DNA of 31,077 nucleotides from GCA-002727735 sp036159515 (GCA_036159515.1 JAYYEV010000057.1:1-31077); one strand, 5' to 3'. Counted from the first letter of the stretch, positions 1-8,081 are shown. Notes: generated by a model not told the origin, from the letters alone. Made by a program: numbers and translations.

Positions 1-67
1 TAAGAAAAAACACTGAAAATTTTTCGGTTGTTGAAGTTATAACATCAAAAATTGTCAAAGTAATCCT

Positions 68-75
68 TAATTTTG
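68..75 (+). promoter_or_regulatory. -7 promoter box of smpB (TAATTTTG)
   Basis: The octamer matches the Bacteroidota -7 consensus TAnnTTTG. Its last G lies five bases before the smpB ATG at 81, so transcription should begin at or within a few bases of the start codon, giving an almost leaderless mRNA. I see no convincing -33 TTG at the usual 18-20 base spacing. Confidence 0.55.
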
Positions 76-80
76 CATTA

Positions 81-533
81 ATGAGTTCATCCGTTGACAT
101 AAAAAATAAAAAGGCTAAATATGAATACGAATATTTAGAAACATTCACAGCTGGTATTCAACTTAAAGGAACAGAAATTAAATCCGTTAGAAACAACAAA
201 GCCAGTATTGCTGAAGCTTATGCAGTCATGGTTAAAAATGAACTTTTCATAAGAAATATGTACATAGGTCCTTACGAAAATGGTACTCATTACAATCATG
301 AAGACAAAAGAGATCGAAAGCTATTACTTCAAAAAACAGAGTTATCCAAAATTCAGAAAAAACTAAAAAACAATGGATTAACCGTAGTACCCACAAAACT
401 ATTTATTAGCTCAAAAGGTTGGTGCAAAGTAAATATTGCGTTGGCTAAAGGGAAGAAAATACATGATAAGCGAGAAGATATGAAATCCAAAGACGCAAAA
501 CGGGAAATGGATAGAAAAATGAAACAATTTTAA
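81..533 (+). CDS. smpB: SsrA-binding protein SmpB
   Basis: SmpB binds tmRNA (SsrA) and delivers it to ribosomes stalled on broken mRNAs, so that the nascent chain is tagged for degradation and the ribosome is freed. The 150-residue length is normal for the family. The early stretch KGTEIKSVRNNKASIAEAY is the diagnostic SmpB core, followed by NGTHYNHEDKRDRKLLL, and the protein ends in the expected lysine-rich tail (KGKKIHDKREDMKSKDAKRE), which is disordered in solution and enters the ribosomal mRNA channel. The ATG at 81 gives the canonical N-terminus and sits just after a promoter box. The gene is alone on this strand, and its stop codon overlaps the stop of the convergent aminopeptidase gene by 4 bases. 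The ssrA RNA gene itself is not in the window. Confidence 0.97.
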   Translation: MSSSVDIKNKKAKYEYEYLETFTAGIQLKGTEIKSVRNNKASIAEAYAVMVKNELFIRNMYIGPYENGTHYNHEDKRDRKLLLQKTELSKIQKKLKNNGLTVVPTKLFISSKGWCKVNIALAKGKKIHDKREDMKSKDAKREMDRKMKQF

Positions 534-2374
534 TCATTTAAAATCCCATCTATAGTATTGAAAGATACGTAATGGTAATTATCACGAGCCTTTTCATACA
601 CCTCTTTAGCCCATTTTTTATTTGCTGGATTTTTAGCTAACTCTTCGTAAATAGGTTGTAGAAACTTTCTTCTTCCAATCTTTGTTAAAAATGTTTTCAA
701 AGGATCAAAAACTGGTCGATAATCAGCTTTTATAGAAATTAAAAACCAAACACATAAAATTTCTGCATTTCCGTTTGAAGATAAATTGAATGTTTCATCT
801 AATTGTTGAAGTTGAAGTTTATTTATATTATCAGGAAGGTGTTTGATGAAATGTAACCATTCGTGAGTGGACCAATGTGCTGTCAAATCAACAATGTTAT
901 CGACTCCTTTTTTTAAAAATAGATCAACTGCTTTTTCAGCTTGAACGAATCGATTAGATATTACTTTTGGACAATTTTCAGGTAACCCAGATTGATAAAC
1001 CCATTGGTTGATCATGAGACCTTCCTCCTCCCCTTCTAAAAAATTTTGATTTAAATAGGTAAGGAATTCCTCCGTGGTAATGGTTTGGAATTTATGATCA
1101 TCAAAATAATTTTTCAAAAAGGAATCCATTTTAGCTCTCCCTTTTTTTTCCTCTAACATTCTTAAAAAGAAGTATCCTTTTTCATATGCGATATCTGACA
1201 TCGCATCATCAGGGTGTAACCCATTTAATTTTAATTTTAGTTTTTGCATTTCCTTGTCCAGAGTAGATAATTCACTAGTTAGATCTTGGAAGCCAAGCAA
1301 TGCTAACATATCAGTATAATCTTTTCCATAAAGTGCTTCCATTATTCTTCTTTCAAAATACACCGTAAAGCCCTCATTAAGCCAAAAGTCATTCCAAGTA
1401 GCATTCGTAACCAAGTTTCCACTCCAAGAGTGAGCTAACTCATGAGCTATTAAAGACACTAAACTTCGATCACCTGCAATTATAGTAGGAGTTGCAAAGG
1501 TTAATCTTGGATTTTCCATTCCCCCAAATGGAAAGCTTGGAGGTAGAACAATTACGTCATATCTATCCCAGTCGTATTGACCATACAACTTTTCTGCTTC
1601 ATCTACCATTTTTCCCATATCTATTAATTCATTTGCGCAAGATTCAATCATCGAAGGCTCAGCATATACTCCCGTTCTTTCATCAATGGATTGAAAACTT
1701 AATTCCCCTACAGCAAGTGCAATCAAATAAGGTGATATAGATTGTTTCATCTCAAAATGATATCTGTTGGACGAGTTGGTTTGTTGAGGATTAGAGGCAC
1801 TCATAACAGCTAGCATTCCATCGGGAACAGTAATGTCAGCACTGTAAGTTACTCTGATACCTGGAGTGTCTTGAATTGGAATCCAAGATCGAGTAAATAT
1901 GGATTGACCTTGGGTATACATAAATGGAAAGTTTTTACCTGCAGTCTGATTAGAAGATAGCCAATCTAAGGCTTCAGATTTTGCTGTGGTTTTATAAAAC
2001 ACTTTAACCGATTTACAAGAATCATTTAATTGTATAGACAAAGGAGTTCCTAATAATTCGTCTGCTTCTAAATAGTTAAAATTAAGCTTGTTCTCATTTT
2101 GGTCTTCAACACGATCTATCAACAAATATTTTGTATCTAGAATAAGTGTATTTGTCTCTGTTTGTTTCTGAAATGAAAGCTCTGCAAATCCAGACAACAC
2201 TTTTTGGGAAAAGTCTACTGAAAGATCCAAATGAACGTGAGAAACGCGAATTTGGCTGTAATTAGACAGTGTATGGTTATCCGCATTTTTGATTTCATTT
2301 TTATTATTCATAGCAAAGAAAGAATTAGAAATACATAGGGTTAAAATAATTAACTGATTTAATAGTCTAGTCAT
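530..2374 (-). CDS. Secreted M1 family zinc aminopeptidase
   Basis: Predicted zinc aminopeptidase of the M1 family (leukotriene A4 hydrolase/aminopeptidase N clan), removing N-terminal residues from peptides outside the cytoplasm. About 614 residues. The substrate-binding motif GGMENP is followed by the zinc site HELAHSW (first His near residue 311) and, 18 residues on, the third ligand in NEGF, so all catalytic ligands are present. The N-terminal beta domain precedes them, and a helical C-terminal region of the LTA4H type follows. An in-frame TTG at 2398 would lengthen the protein by 8 residues. I chose the ATG at 2374 because it directly precedes a good signal peptide (MTRLLNQLIILTLCISNSFF) and because the TTG lies inside a -7-like promoter box. 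The POT peptide transporter is divergently transcribed next door, which fits peptide scavenging. Substrate preference cannot be read from the sequence. Confidence 0.93.
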   Translation of the reverse strand: MTRLLNQLIILTLCISNSFFAMNNKNEIKNADNHTLSNYSQIRVSHVHLDLSVDFSQKVLSGFAELSFQKQTETNTLILDTKYLLIDRVEDQNENKLNFNYLEADELLGTPLSIQLNDSCKSVKVFYKTTAKSEALDWLSSNQTAGKNFPFMYTQGQSIFTRSWIPIQDTPGIRVTYSADITVPDGMLAVMSASNPQQTNSSNRYHFEMKQSISPYLIALAVGELSFQSIDERTGVYAEPSMIESCANELIDMGKMVDEAEKLYGQYDWDRYDVIVLPPSFPFGGMENPRLTFATPTIIAGDRSLVSLIAHELAHSWSGNLVTNATWNDFWLNEGFTVYFERRIMEALYGKDYTDMLALLGFQDLTSELSTLDKEMQKLKLKLNGLHPDDAMSDIAYEKGYFFLRMLEEKKGRAKMDSFLKNYFDDHKFQTITTEEFLTYLNQNFLEGEEEGLMINQWVYQSGLPENCPKVISNRFVQAEKAVDLFLKKGVDNIVDLTAHWSTHEWLHFIKHLPDNINKLQLQQLDETFNLSSNGNAEILCVWFLISIKADYRPVFDPLKTFLTKIGRRKFLQPIYEELAKNPANKKWAKEVYEKARDNYHYVSFNTIDGILND

Positions 2375-2395
2375 GATCTTGTAAAGTAAGTTAGA

Positions 2396-2403
2396 CAAAA
2401 ATA
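2396..2403 (-). promoter_or_regulatory. -7-like box upstream of the M1 aminopeptidase (TATTTTTG)
   Basis: Read on the minus strand this is TATTTTTG, matching TAnnTTTG. It ends 21 bases before the ATG at 2374 and would give a short leader of roughly 15-17 bases. No -33 TTG is seen at the expected spacing, so this is a moderate call. Confidence 0.4.
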
Positions 2404-2500
2404 ATATTTCACCTTAATTATAATTCGGATATCGTAAACCATACAAAAAGTATTTTAGAAAATTTATCTTATTTTAACGCCCTAATAAAAAATAAACACA

Positions 2501-3991
2501 ATGAATGCATTGATTGGTAAATCAAATCACCCTGAAGGATTAATGACCTTATTTTTCTCTGAAATGTGGGAAAGATTTTGTTATTATGGTATGAGAACGT
2601 TATTGACTCTCTTTTTAGTTAAGTCACTTTTGATGGGAGATAAAGAAGCTTCATTAATCTATGGAGCGTATACTGGATTGGTTTATGCAGCACCTATTTT
2701 GGGAGGAAGGATGGCAGATAAATATTTAGGATACCGTTATGCTGTGATGCTTGGTGCTGTGCTGATGGCCATTGGTGAATTCTTAATTCTTGGAGAATCC
2801 AAAGAATTTCTACTAATTGGTATGGGTGCACTAATCATTGGAAACGGATATTTTAAGGCTAATATTTCAACTATTGTAGGTAAATTATATGAAGAAAACG
2901 ATCCACGAAGAGATTCAGGATTTACGATTTTTTACATTGGAATTAATATAGGTGCTTTACTTGCTACGACTGTGGTAGCTTACATTGGCGAAACTTATGG
3001 ATTCAAGTATGGTTTTGGGTTAGCAGGTCTTGGAATGTTGCTAGGTCTAGTAATTTTTTGGACTGGTAGAAATAAATATGCCTCTGCTCCTGGTGTAGAT
3101 ATTAGAGAAGAAGGCAAAAAGAAAGTATTAGGTCCCTTGAATTATGTTCAATTAATTACCATAGGGTCATTATTTCTAATTCCGTTATGCTACATCCTCA
3201 TACTTCAAAATCATCTAATGGATTATATTCTGCTAGGATTATTCATTCTCATTTCTGCCTCCCTAATTCGATCAGGCATAAAAGAAGACCAAGAAAAAGG
3301 AGTTAGCATTTGGAAAGATAGAATGATTGCTCTAATCATTTTTATGGTCATAAATATATCTTTCTGGGCTTGTTTTGAGCAAGCTGGGACATCACTGACT
3401 TTATTTGCGGATAGAAATGTTGATCGTGTGATATTTGGGTGGGCTATGCCTGCCAGTATGACTCAGTTTTTTAATCCATTTTTTATCATTGTGTTTGGTT
3501 CAATATTTTCAGTGATGTGGGTTAAACTTTCTAAAATTGGTAAGAACCCAAGTATTCCCTTAAAGTTTTGTTTTGGCATTGTGCAATTAGCATTGGGATT
3601 CTTAGTTACCAAAGTTGGTTTTCAATTTGTAAACGAATCTTTTCAAGTTCCATTATTAACTCTTGTTTTTCTTTACATGTTACACACCACAGGTGAATTA
3701 TTTTTATCCCCCATTGGACTATCGATGGTTACCAAACTTTCTCCAAAGAGTATGGCTGGAACAGCAATGGGAGCTTGGTTTTTAAGTTTTGCTATTGCTA
3801 ATTATGTAGGAGGAAAAATTGCAGCTATTACAGGTGGTCACGGAGGTTCAGACGAAGCATTAAGTATTGGAGAGGGTCTTCATCAATACCTTGATATTTT
3901 CTCTACTATTGGTTATGTTCTTCTGGCAATTGCCCTTGTCATATTTTTACTCAATAAACCTATAAAGAAATTAATGCACGGGGTAGAATAA
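2501..3991 (+). CDS. Proton-coupled di/tripeptide transporter, POT (PTR2) family
   Basis: Inner-membrane importer of di- and tripeptides driven by the proton gradient (MFS superfamily, POT/PTR2 family, like DtpT). At 496 residues it has the usual length and about 12-14 membrane segments. The hallmark first-helix motif is present as EMWERFCYYGMR (about residues 21-32), followed by the MFS loop GGRMADKYLGYR and the PTR2 signature region GNGYFKANISTIVG and FTIFYIGINIGALLA. A late segment, TGELFLSPIGLSMVTKLSPK, is also typical of bacterial POTs. The ATG start fits the family N-terminus. The gene is divergent from the secreted M1 aminopeptidase across a 126-base gap, which suggests that extracellular peptides are trimmed and then imported, although no shared regulator site is visible. 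Its stop codon abuts the stop of the next, convergent gene. Confidence 0.95.
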   Translation: MNALIGKSNHPEGLMTLFFSEMWERFCYYGMRTLLTLFLVKSLLMGDKEASLIYGAYTGLVYAAPILGGRMADKYLGYRYAVMLGAVLMAIGEFLILGESKEFLLIGMGALIIGNGYFKANISTIVGKLYEENDPRRDSGFTIFYIGINIGALLATTVVAYIGETYGFKYGFGLAGLGMLLGLVIFWTGRNKYASAPGVDIREEGKKKVLGPLNYVQLITIGSLFLIPLCYILILQNHLMDYILLGLFILISASLIRSGIKEDQEKGVSIWKDRMIALIIFMVINISFWACFEQAGTSLTLFADRNVDRVIFGWAMPASMTQFFNPFFIIVFGSIFSVMWVKLSKIGKNPSIPLKFCFGIVQLALGFLVTKVGFQFVNESFQVPLLTLVFLYMLHTTGELFLSPIGLSMVTKLSPKSMAGTAMGAWFLSFAIANYVGGKIAAITGGHGGSDEALSIGEGLHQYLDIFSTIGYVLLAIALVIFLLNKPIKKLMHGVE

Positions 3992-5398
3992 TCAGAAAAT
4001 TTTACTCGGGTTCATGATGTTGTAAGGGTCAAAAACAGATTTTATTCCTTTCATTAAATTCAGTTCAACGTCTGAAAAAGGTATGTCCATGTAATTTTTT
4101 TGCACCCAACCTATACCATGTTCTCCTGAAATAGTTCCGCCTAAATCTACTGTAAGCTTAAATATTTCTCTTATGGCTTTTGGTAATTCTACCTCCCACT
4201 GTTCATCTGTTAGCTCACCTTTTAAAATATTAACATGTAAATTCCCATCACCTGCATGTCCATAGCATATGGATTCAAATCCATAATTTTCTCCTATTTT
4301 TTTAACCCCACTGAGTAATTCTGGCAGGTGGAATCTAGGGACAACAGTATCTTCTTCTTTGTATATACTATTTGCTTTAACTGCCTCGCCAATTCTTCTC
4401 CTTATAAACCAAAGTTGATCTTTTTGCGCCTCATCTTCTGCAAAAAGAATATCATCATCGCAATGATGCTTTTCAACCACATCCAAAATCCGTTGCAATT
4501 CATGCATTAGATTTTCATTGTTGTTTCCATCCACCTCAATAAGAAGTAATGCAGAAATCTCCTCTTTCATCTCTAAATGAGCACCATCTACATACTTGAT
4601 GGTAAAATCAACCGCCTGACGGTCCATAAACTCTAATGCTGATGGAACTACTCCAGCTTTAAAAATAGAAGCTACAGCTTTGCAAGCATCCGTTGCTGAT
4701 GAGAAAGGAACTAAAATAAGTTTATTCAATTTTGGTAGAGGTAAAAGTTTTAGCGTAGCTTTTGTTACTATACCCAACGTACCTTCACTCCCAACCATTA
4801 GTTGAGTTAGATTATAACCTGTTGCATTTTTCAATGTATTGGCTCCGGTATGTATTACCTCTCCATTGGGAAGTACTACTTCGAGATTTAAAACAAAATC
4901 CTTTGTAACTCCGTATTTTAATGCTCTAGGGCCACCACTATTTTCTGCAATGTTCCCACCTATAAAACAACTTCCTCTACTAGCTGGATCTGGAGCATAA
5001 TACAAATCTTTTTTAGCTACAGCATTTTGAAGTTCTTGTGTAATGACACCTGGTTCTACCGTTACTTGGTGATTATCTTCATCGATGTTCAAAATTTTAT
5101 TGAATTTTTCCATAGAAATGCCAATACCGCCATGAACAGATAAGGCACCTCCACTGAGCCCTGTTCTAGCACCAATAGGAGTGACGGGAATTTGATGTTT
5201 AGTCGCAAAAGACATCACTTTAGAAACTTCTTCTGTGGAAGATGGTTTTATAAGTACTTCGGGAGGATAGTTAAGCGATTCTGTTTCATCGTGTCCATAC
5301 TCCTTTAAAACTTCTTTATTATTTGTAAGTTGGTCATCACCTACTATTTTTTTAAGTTGGATAATATGATCGACATTGATGGTACTGTATGAACTCAT
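3992..5398 (-). CDS. FAD-linked 2-hydroxyacid oxidase/dehydrogenase, GlcD family
   Basis: Flavoprotein of the VAO/PCMH family, closest to glycolate oxidase subunit GlcD and D-lactate dehydrogenases. It probably oxidises a D-2-hydroxyacid to the 2-oxoacid. The N-terminal FAD-binding half shows PVTPIGARTGLSGGALS (pyrophosphate loop) and GSCFIGGNIAENSGGPRALK. The C-terminal FAD-oxidase domain ends with YGHAGDGNLHVNI and GGTISGEHGIGW, both conserved in GlcD. The frame is open to a TTG at 5419, but I prefer the ATG at 5398 (MSSYSTINVDH, about 468 residues), because the extra seven residues MIIWICF are hydrophobic and out of place in this cytoplasmic family. No GlcE or GlcF partner is adjacent, so this is a stand-alone form. 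The exact substrate is unknown. Confidence 0.9.
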   Translation of the reverse strand: MSSYSTINVDHIIQLKKIVGDDQLTNNKEVLKEYGHDETESLNYPPEVLIKPSSTEEVSKVMSFATKHQIPVTPIGARTGLSGGALSVHGGIGISMEKFNKILNIDEDNHQVTVEPGVITQELQNAVAKKDLYYAPDPASRGSCFIGGNIAENSGGPRALKYGVTKDFVLNLEVVLPNGEVIHTGANTLKNATGYNLTQLMVGSEGTLGIVTKATLKLLPLPKLNKLILVPFSSATDACKAVASIFKAGVVPSALEFMDRQAVDFTIKYVDGAHLEMKEEISALLLIEVDGNNNENLMHELQRILDVVEKHHCDDDILFAEDEAQKDQLWFIRRRIGEAVKANSIYKEEDTVVPRFHLPELLSGVKKIGENYGFESICYGHAGDGNLHVNILKGELTDEQWEVELPKAIREIFKLTVDLGGTISGEHGIGWVQKNYMDIPFSDVELNLMKGIKSVFDPYNIMNPSKIF

Positions 5399-5498
5399 AA
5401 AACATATCCAAATAATCAATTTTTTTTATGCCCACAAAAAGAATTCATGTATTTTTTTCTAATAGAAATGAGCTAATGTTAATTTAATTAAAAAGTAA

Positions 5499-5528
5499 TT
5501 GTAGATTTCATTTAGTACATTATATTTG
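5499..5528 (+). promoter_or_regulatory. Promoter of tRNA-Lys (TTG - N19 - TATATTTG)
   Basis: A -33 element TTG at 5499-5501 is separated by 19 bases from TATATTTG at 5521-5528. This is a full match to the Bacteroidota TTTG/TAnnTTTG housekeeping promoter at the expected spacing. Predicted transcription start is about 5533, some 9 bases before the mature tRNA. Confidence 0.75.
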
Positions 5529-5541
5529 CATTCCAAAATTT

Positions 5542-5614
5542 GATTCGTTAGCTCAGCTGGTAGAGCACATCCCTTTTAAGGATGGGGTCCTGGGTTCGAA
5601 CCCCAGACGAATCA
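5542..5614 (+). tRNA. tRNA-Lys (anticodon TTT)
   Basis: A 73-base cloverleaf. The acceptor arms GATTCGT and ACGAATC pair fully, with discriminator A. The D arm GCTC..GAGC, the anticodon stem CATCC/GGATG enclosing loop CTTTTAA (anticodon TTT at 5575-5577), and the T arm with GGTTCGAACCCC are all intact. CCA is not encoded. It is read as a single-gene unit with its own promoter and a downstream terminator. Confidence 0.97.
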
Positions 5615-5616
5615 CT

Positions 5617-5642
5617 AAAGCCTTCCATTTGAAGGCTTTTTT
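5617..5642 (+). terminator. Rho-independent terminator after tRNA-Lys
   Basis: The inverted repeat AAAGCCTTC/GAAGGCTTT (9 base pairs, 5-base loop) is followed by a T run that enters the stop codon of the convergent DUF2237 gene. It begins three bases after the tRNA. Confidence 0.85.
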
Positions 5643-6060
5643 ATTTTACAGCATGTTCAATGAGCTGCTCAATGGTTACGAAATCCAATGCCTTTTCGTG
5701 AGTAGATTCTAATCTTACTTTAGGTGCAGCCTTAGCATCATATGCTTCTTTCCATCGTATGGCACATAAACACCAGTAATCACCTGGTTTTAGTCCAGGA
5801 AAATCATAAAATGGATTGGGAGTGGACAAATCATTTCCTTTTGATTTGGTAAAACTCAAAAATTCGGCTGTCATTTCAGCACAAATGACATGAGTTCCCA
5901 CATCGTTAGAACCCGTATTACAAAAACCATCTCTAAAAAATCCTGTTTTAGGTTCGTTACAACATAACAAAAGCGGTTGACCAAAAACATTTAAAGATTG
6001 TGCCATAGTAAAATTAGCCATAATTAAAATAATAAAATTCAACATTAATTTTAGATACAT
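5641..6060 (-). CDS. DUF2237 family protein, apparently with a signal peptide
   Basis: Member of the DUF2237 (COG3651) family of small cysteine-containing proteins of unknown function, 139 residues. The family core is clear: LNVFGQPLLLCCNEP, TGFFRDGFCNTG, GTHVICAEMTAEFL, KSKGNDLSTPNP, FPGLKPGDYWCLCAIRW. Relatives as I know them usually start right before the NVLG-like motif and are predicted cytosolic. Here the frame begins 18-21 residues earlier with a hydrophobic leader (MLNFIILIMANFTMAQS) that resembles a Bacteroidota signal peptide, so export is possible. An internal ATG at 6006 would give the short cytosolic form. The gene lies between two tRNA genes on the opposite strand, with a 6-bp hairpin just upstream of its start. 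Biochemical role unknown. Confidence 0.88.
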   Translation of the reverse strand: MYLKLMLNFIILIMANFTMAQSLNVFGQPLLLCCNEPKTGFFRDGFCNTGSNDVGTHVICAEMTAEFLSFTKSKGNDLSTPNPFYDFPGLKPGDYWCLCAIRWKEAYDAKAAPKVRLESTHEKALDFVTIEQLIEHAVK

Positions 6061-6094
6061 ATCCTATAAGAATAGGAATTTTATTTTACTTGAT

Positions 6095-6102
6095 TACATT
6101 TG
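6095..6102 (+). promoter_or_regulatory. -7 promoter box of tRNA-Leu (TACATTTG)
   Basis: Exact TAnnTTTG match ending 10 bases before the mature tRNA-Leu. No -33 TTG lies at the expected spacing. It probably drives tRNA-Leu together with the three membrane-protein genes behind it. Confidence 0.55.
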
Positions 6103-6112
6103 TTTAAATTCT

Positions 6113-6196
6113 ACCCAAGTGCTGGAATTGGTAGACAGGCTAGGTTGAGGGCCTAGTGTTCATTAGAGCGTGTGGGTTCGACTCCCACCTTGGGTA
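6113..6196 (+). tRNA. tRNA-Leu (anticodon GAG)
   Basis: An 84-base class II tRNA. Acceptor arms ACCCAAG and CTTGGGT pair, with discriminator A. The anticodon stem CTAGG/CCTAG encloses TTGAGGG (anticodon GAG at 6147-6149), the long variable arm is present, and the T arm carries GGTTCGACTCCC. CCA is not encoded. No terminator follows: the next ATG begins 13 bases after the tRNA end. Confidence 0.96.
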
Positions 6197-6209
6197 CTTA
6201 TACTAAACT

Positions 6210-6581
6210 ATGGATACTGAAAATACAAACGAGAAAAACAATATTGAAACTTCTTACAACGTAACTGAAAATGTTCCCTTTTCTACTTCGGTATTAGTCC
6301 TTGGAATTTGCTCTATAGTAACTTGTACATGTTACGGATTGCCAGGCTTAGTGTGTGGTATTATAGCACTTGTTCAATCTAAACGAGGGCTTACGGCTTA
6401 TGAAGAAAATCCTAGTTCATATAAAGAGGGTTCACTCAAAAATTTAAAAGCGGGTAAAACCTGTGCTACAATAGGGGTAATACTAAGTTCAATCTATTTC
6501 CTTATCATTCTAGGGTATTTTATTACAGTGGGCACACTAGTTTTTGGTGCATTAGGTAGTGGTTTGTACGGACTTCAATAA
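6210..6581 (+). CDS. CCC-motif small membrane protein (DUF4190-like)
   Basis: A 123-residue inner-membrane protein of a family widespread in Bacteroidota, often annotated as CCC motif membrane protein. After a charged N-terminus there is a first membrane segment with the cysteine cluster (VLGICSIVTCTCYGLPGL) leading into GIIALVQSKRGL. A polar loop with YEENPSSY and LKAGKTCATIG follows, then a second membrane segment, ending GSGLYGLQ. Function is unknown. Families of this kind commonly sit beside DUF2752 genes, and the same pairing occurs here. The start codon lies 13 bases after tRNA-Leu with no terminator or promoter box between them, so the gene is probably cotranscribed with the tRNA and freed by tRNA 3' processing. 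Confidence 0.85.
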   Translation: MDTENTNEKNNIETSYNVTENVPFSTSVLVLGICSIVTCTCYGLPGLVCGIIALVQSKRGLTAYEENPSSYKEGSLKNLKAGKTCATIGVILSSIYFLIILGYFITVGTLVFGALGSGLYGLQ

Positions 6582-6627
6582 GTATTGGATAATTGACTTT
6601 TGTTAGAATGAAATCAAATCTATAAAG

Positions 6628-6897
6628 ATGCTACCCTGCGGTTTCAAACAATTAACTGGACATGATTGCCCAGGTTGTGGATTTCAAAGATCTATTGCAT
6701 CTTTAGCCGAAGGTGATTTTACATCTAGTTTTGAGTTTTATCCTCCACTTACCTTGATTTTGACCTTGTTTTTTTTGTTGATTATGCATCTCATTTTTAA
6801 CTTTAAGAATGGTGCCGCATTACTAAAATGGACATTCATTGGTACTACATTGTCCATTCTAATAAATTATATACTAAAAATGACAAACCTGATTTAA
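6628..6897 (+). CDS. DUF2752 domain membrane protein
   Basis: An 89-residue protein with the DUF2752 hallmark PCGFKQLTGHDCPGCGFQRS near the N-terminus (Cys4, Cys14 and Cys17), followed by two membrane segments (LTLILTLFFLLIMHLIF and FIGTTLSILINYIL). The CPxCG-like pair at the membrane face suggests metal or redox chemistry, but no function is established. The start at 6628 puts the motif almost at the N-terminus, as in short family members; the ATG at 6608 opens only a five-codon frame. It follows the CCC-motif gene by 46 bases on the same strand and is likely part of the same transcript. Confidence 0.88.
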   Translation: MLPCGFKQLTGHDCPGCGFQRSIASLAEGDFTSSFEFYPPLTLILTLFFLLIMHLIFNFKNGAALLKWTFIGTTLSILINYILKMTNLI

Positions 6898-6901
6898 TCA
6901 C

Positions 6902-7300
6902 GTGGACTATATTATCAATCAAATACCCTTACTATTTATATTGACTTTTTTATCGATTGTTTTTATTCAAAGTGCATTAGATAAAATATTTAATTGGAAA
7001 GGGAATTTAGAATTTACAACATCAACACTTACTAACAAATTTCCACCCATGTTAGTCCGTTTTGCACTACTAAATGTGCTATTACTTGAGTTTACTGGTG
7101 GGTTTGGATCCCTTGGTGGTGTAGTTGAAATAATGGTAGGCAACTCAACGCTATACATGGCTAAATTAGGAACAATAACTTCCTCTTTAGCTCTCTTAAT
7201 TCTTTTACTCGGCCAACGTATTTCGCAAAATTATGTAGATGCAAAAACCATAGTGATCTACTTCATTGTTTGTTTATTTGGATTGCAAATTTTGTTTTGA
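6902..7300 (+). CDS. DoxX-like membrane protein (GTG start)
   Basis: A 132-residue protein with about four membrane segments, resembling the DoxX family subgroup of Flavobacteria. The first helix contains SALDKIFNWKGNLEF, a characteristic sequence of that subgroup, and the second ends with LEFTGGFGSLGG. Enzymatic or transport role unknown. The start is GTG at 6902. An in-frame TGA at 6890-6892 rules out earlier starts, and no ATG occurs before the middle of the protein. Only four bases separate it from the DUF2752 stop codon, so the two are probably translationally coupled. Its 3' end overlaps the convergent acyltransferase gene by 27 bases. Confidence 0.75.
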   Translation: MDYIINQIPLLFILTFLSIVFIQSALDKIFNWKGNLEFTTSTLTNKFPPMLVRFALLNVLLLEFTGGFGSLGGVVEIMVGNSTLYMAKLGTITSSLALLILLLGQRISQNYVDAKTIVIYFIVCLFGLQILF

Positions 7301-8017
7301 TCTAATTTTTTCTACAAAATCATTGTACACTAATTGAGGATCAACAGATGCCCTATCTAAGTCTTTGAACAGACGTGGACCTACATGAACATTAATGCTC
7401 TTATTCTTAATTTTCAAAAACTCAAAAGGGATTAAAAACGTTCTAATCCTTGCTTTTATTTTCCCCATAAAGTGAAAGAAAAAAGAGTTTTCTCCTTCAA
7501 AGTAAATTGGTATAACAGGAGCTTCAATGCTTTTTAATAATTTTTTTACTGCGCTACCCCATTCTTTATCTCTAGAAGGTTTATGAAGACCATCATGTCT
7601 TGTAGATATTTCACCTGCTGGAAAAATAATGATGGGTTCATTTCTAGAAAGACAACTCATCACCTTTTCTTTACCTCCCATTTTTTTATCTTCACTAAAT
7701 GGATTTACAGGGATGGTGTAGGGTTTAAATATGGGAATATTACGAAGTAAAAAATTGGCCGTTATTTTTACTTTTGGATATATTGGAATGATCATCTTTA
7801 AGAGCGCTAGACCATCCAAAAAACCATAAGGATGATTGGCAATTAAAATAAACTTACCATTGGATGGTATATTTTCAATCCCATGAATACGCAGGTTGAT
7901 ATTATACTTTTTAAAATAATTTTCTATTAATTCTTGTGCTGTATGAAAAGTGATATTATAACACCGTTTATTGATTTTACTCAAACCAAAAATGGACATA
8001 ATCACCTTAGTAGGCAT
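7274..8017 (-). CDS. Lysophospholipid acyltransferase family protein (PlsC-like)
   Basis: Membrane-associated acyltransferase of the PlsC/LPLAT superfamily, transferring an acyl chain to a lysolipid or glycerolipid precursor. The catalytic His/Asp motif appears as ANHPYGFLDGL (the His-x5-Asp form common in Bacteroidota), followed by NFLLRNIPIFKPY, VNPFSEDKKMG and the acceptor-binding motif IFPAGEIST, then VPVIPIYFEGENS-like core sequence. The first ATG is at 8017 (247 residues). However, codons upstream in the same frame encode VIPEEIVSQTLGLGN, which looks like the normal family N-terminus. They run back without ATG, GTG or TTG; an ATT at 8069-8071 is the best-placed candidate start. The gene is last in an operon with tdk and a small secreted-protein gene. 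Whether it makes phosphatidate or an amino-acid lipid is undecided. Confidence 0.87.
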   Translation of the reverse strand: MPTKVIMSIFGLSKINKRCYNITFHTAQELIENYFKKYNINLRIHGIENIPSNGKFILIANHPYGFLDGLALLKMIIPIYPKVKITANFLLRNIPIFKPYTIPVNPFSEDKKMGGKEKVMSCLSRNEPIIIFPAGEISTRHDGLHKPSRDKEWGSAVKKLLKSIEAPVIPIYFEGENSFFFHFMGKIKARIRTFLIPFEFLKIKNKSINVHVGPRLFKDLDRASVDPQLVYNDFVEKIRSKQNLQSK

Positions 8018-8081
8018 ATTACCTAAACCTAAAGTTTGGCTTACTATTTCTTCTGGTATAACGGTCTGAATAAGGTTGTTT

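Noticed and set aside
2396..2398. TTG start giving an M1 aminopeptidase 8 residues longer
   Set aside because: The TTG lies inside a TATTTTTG promoter-like box, and the ATG at 2374 starts directly before the signal peptide.
5542..6196. tRNA-flanked genomic island or attachment site
   Set aside because: Between the two tRNAs there is only a DUF2237 gene, with no integrase and no direct repeat of a tRNA 3' end.
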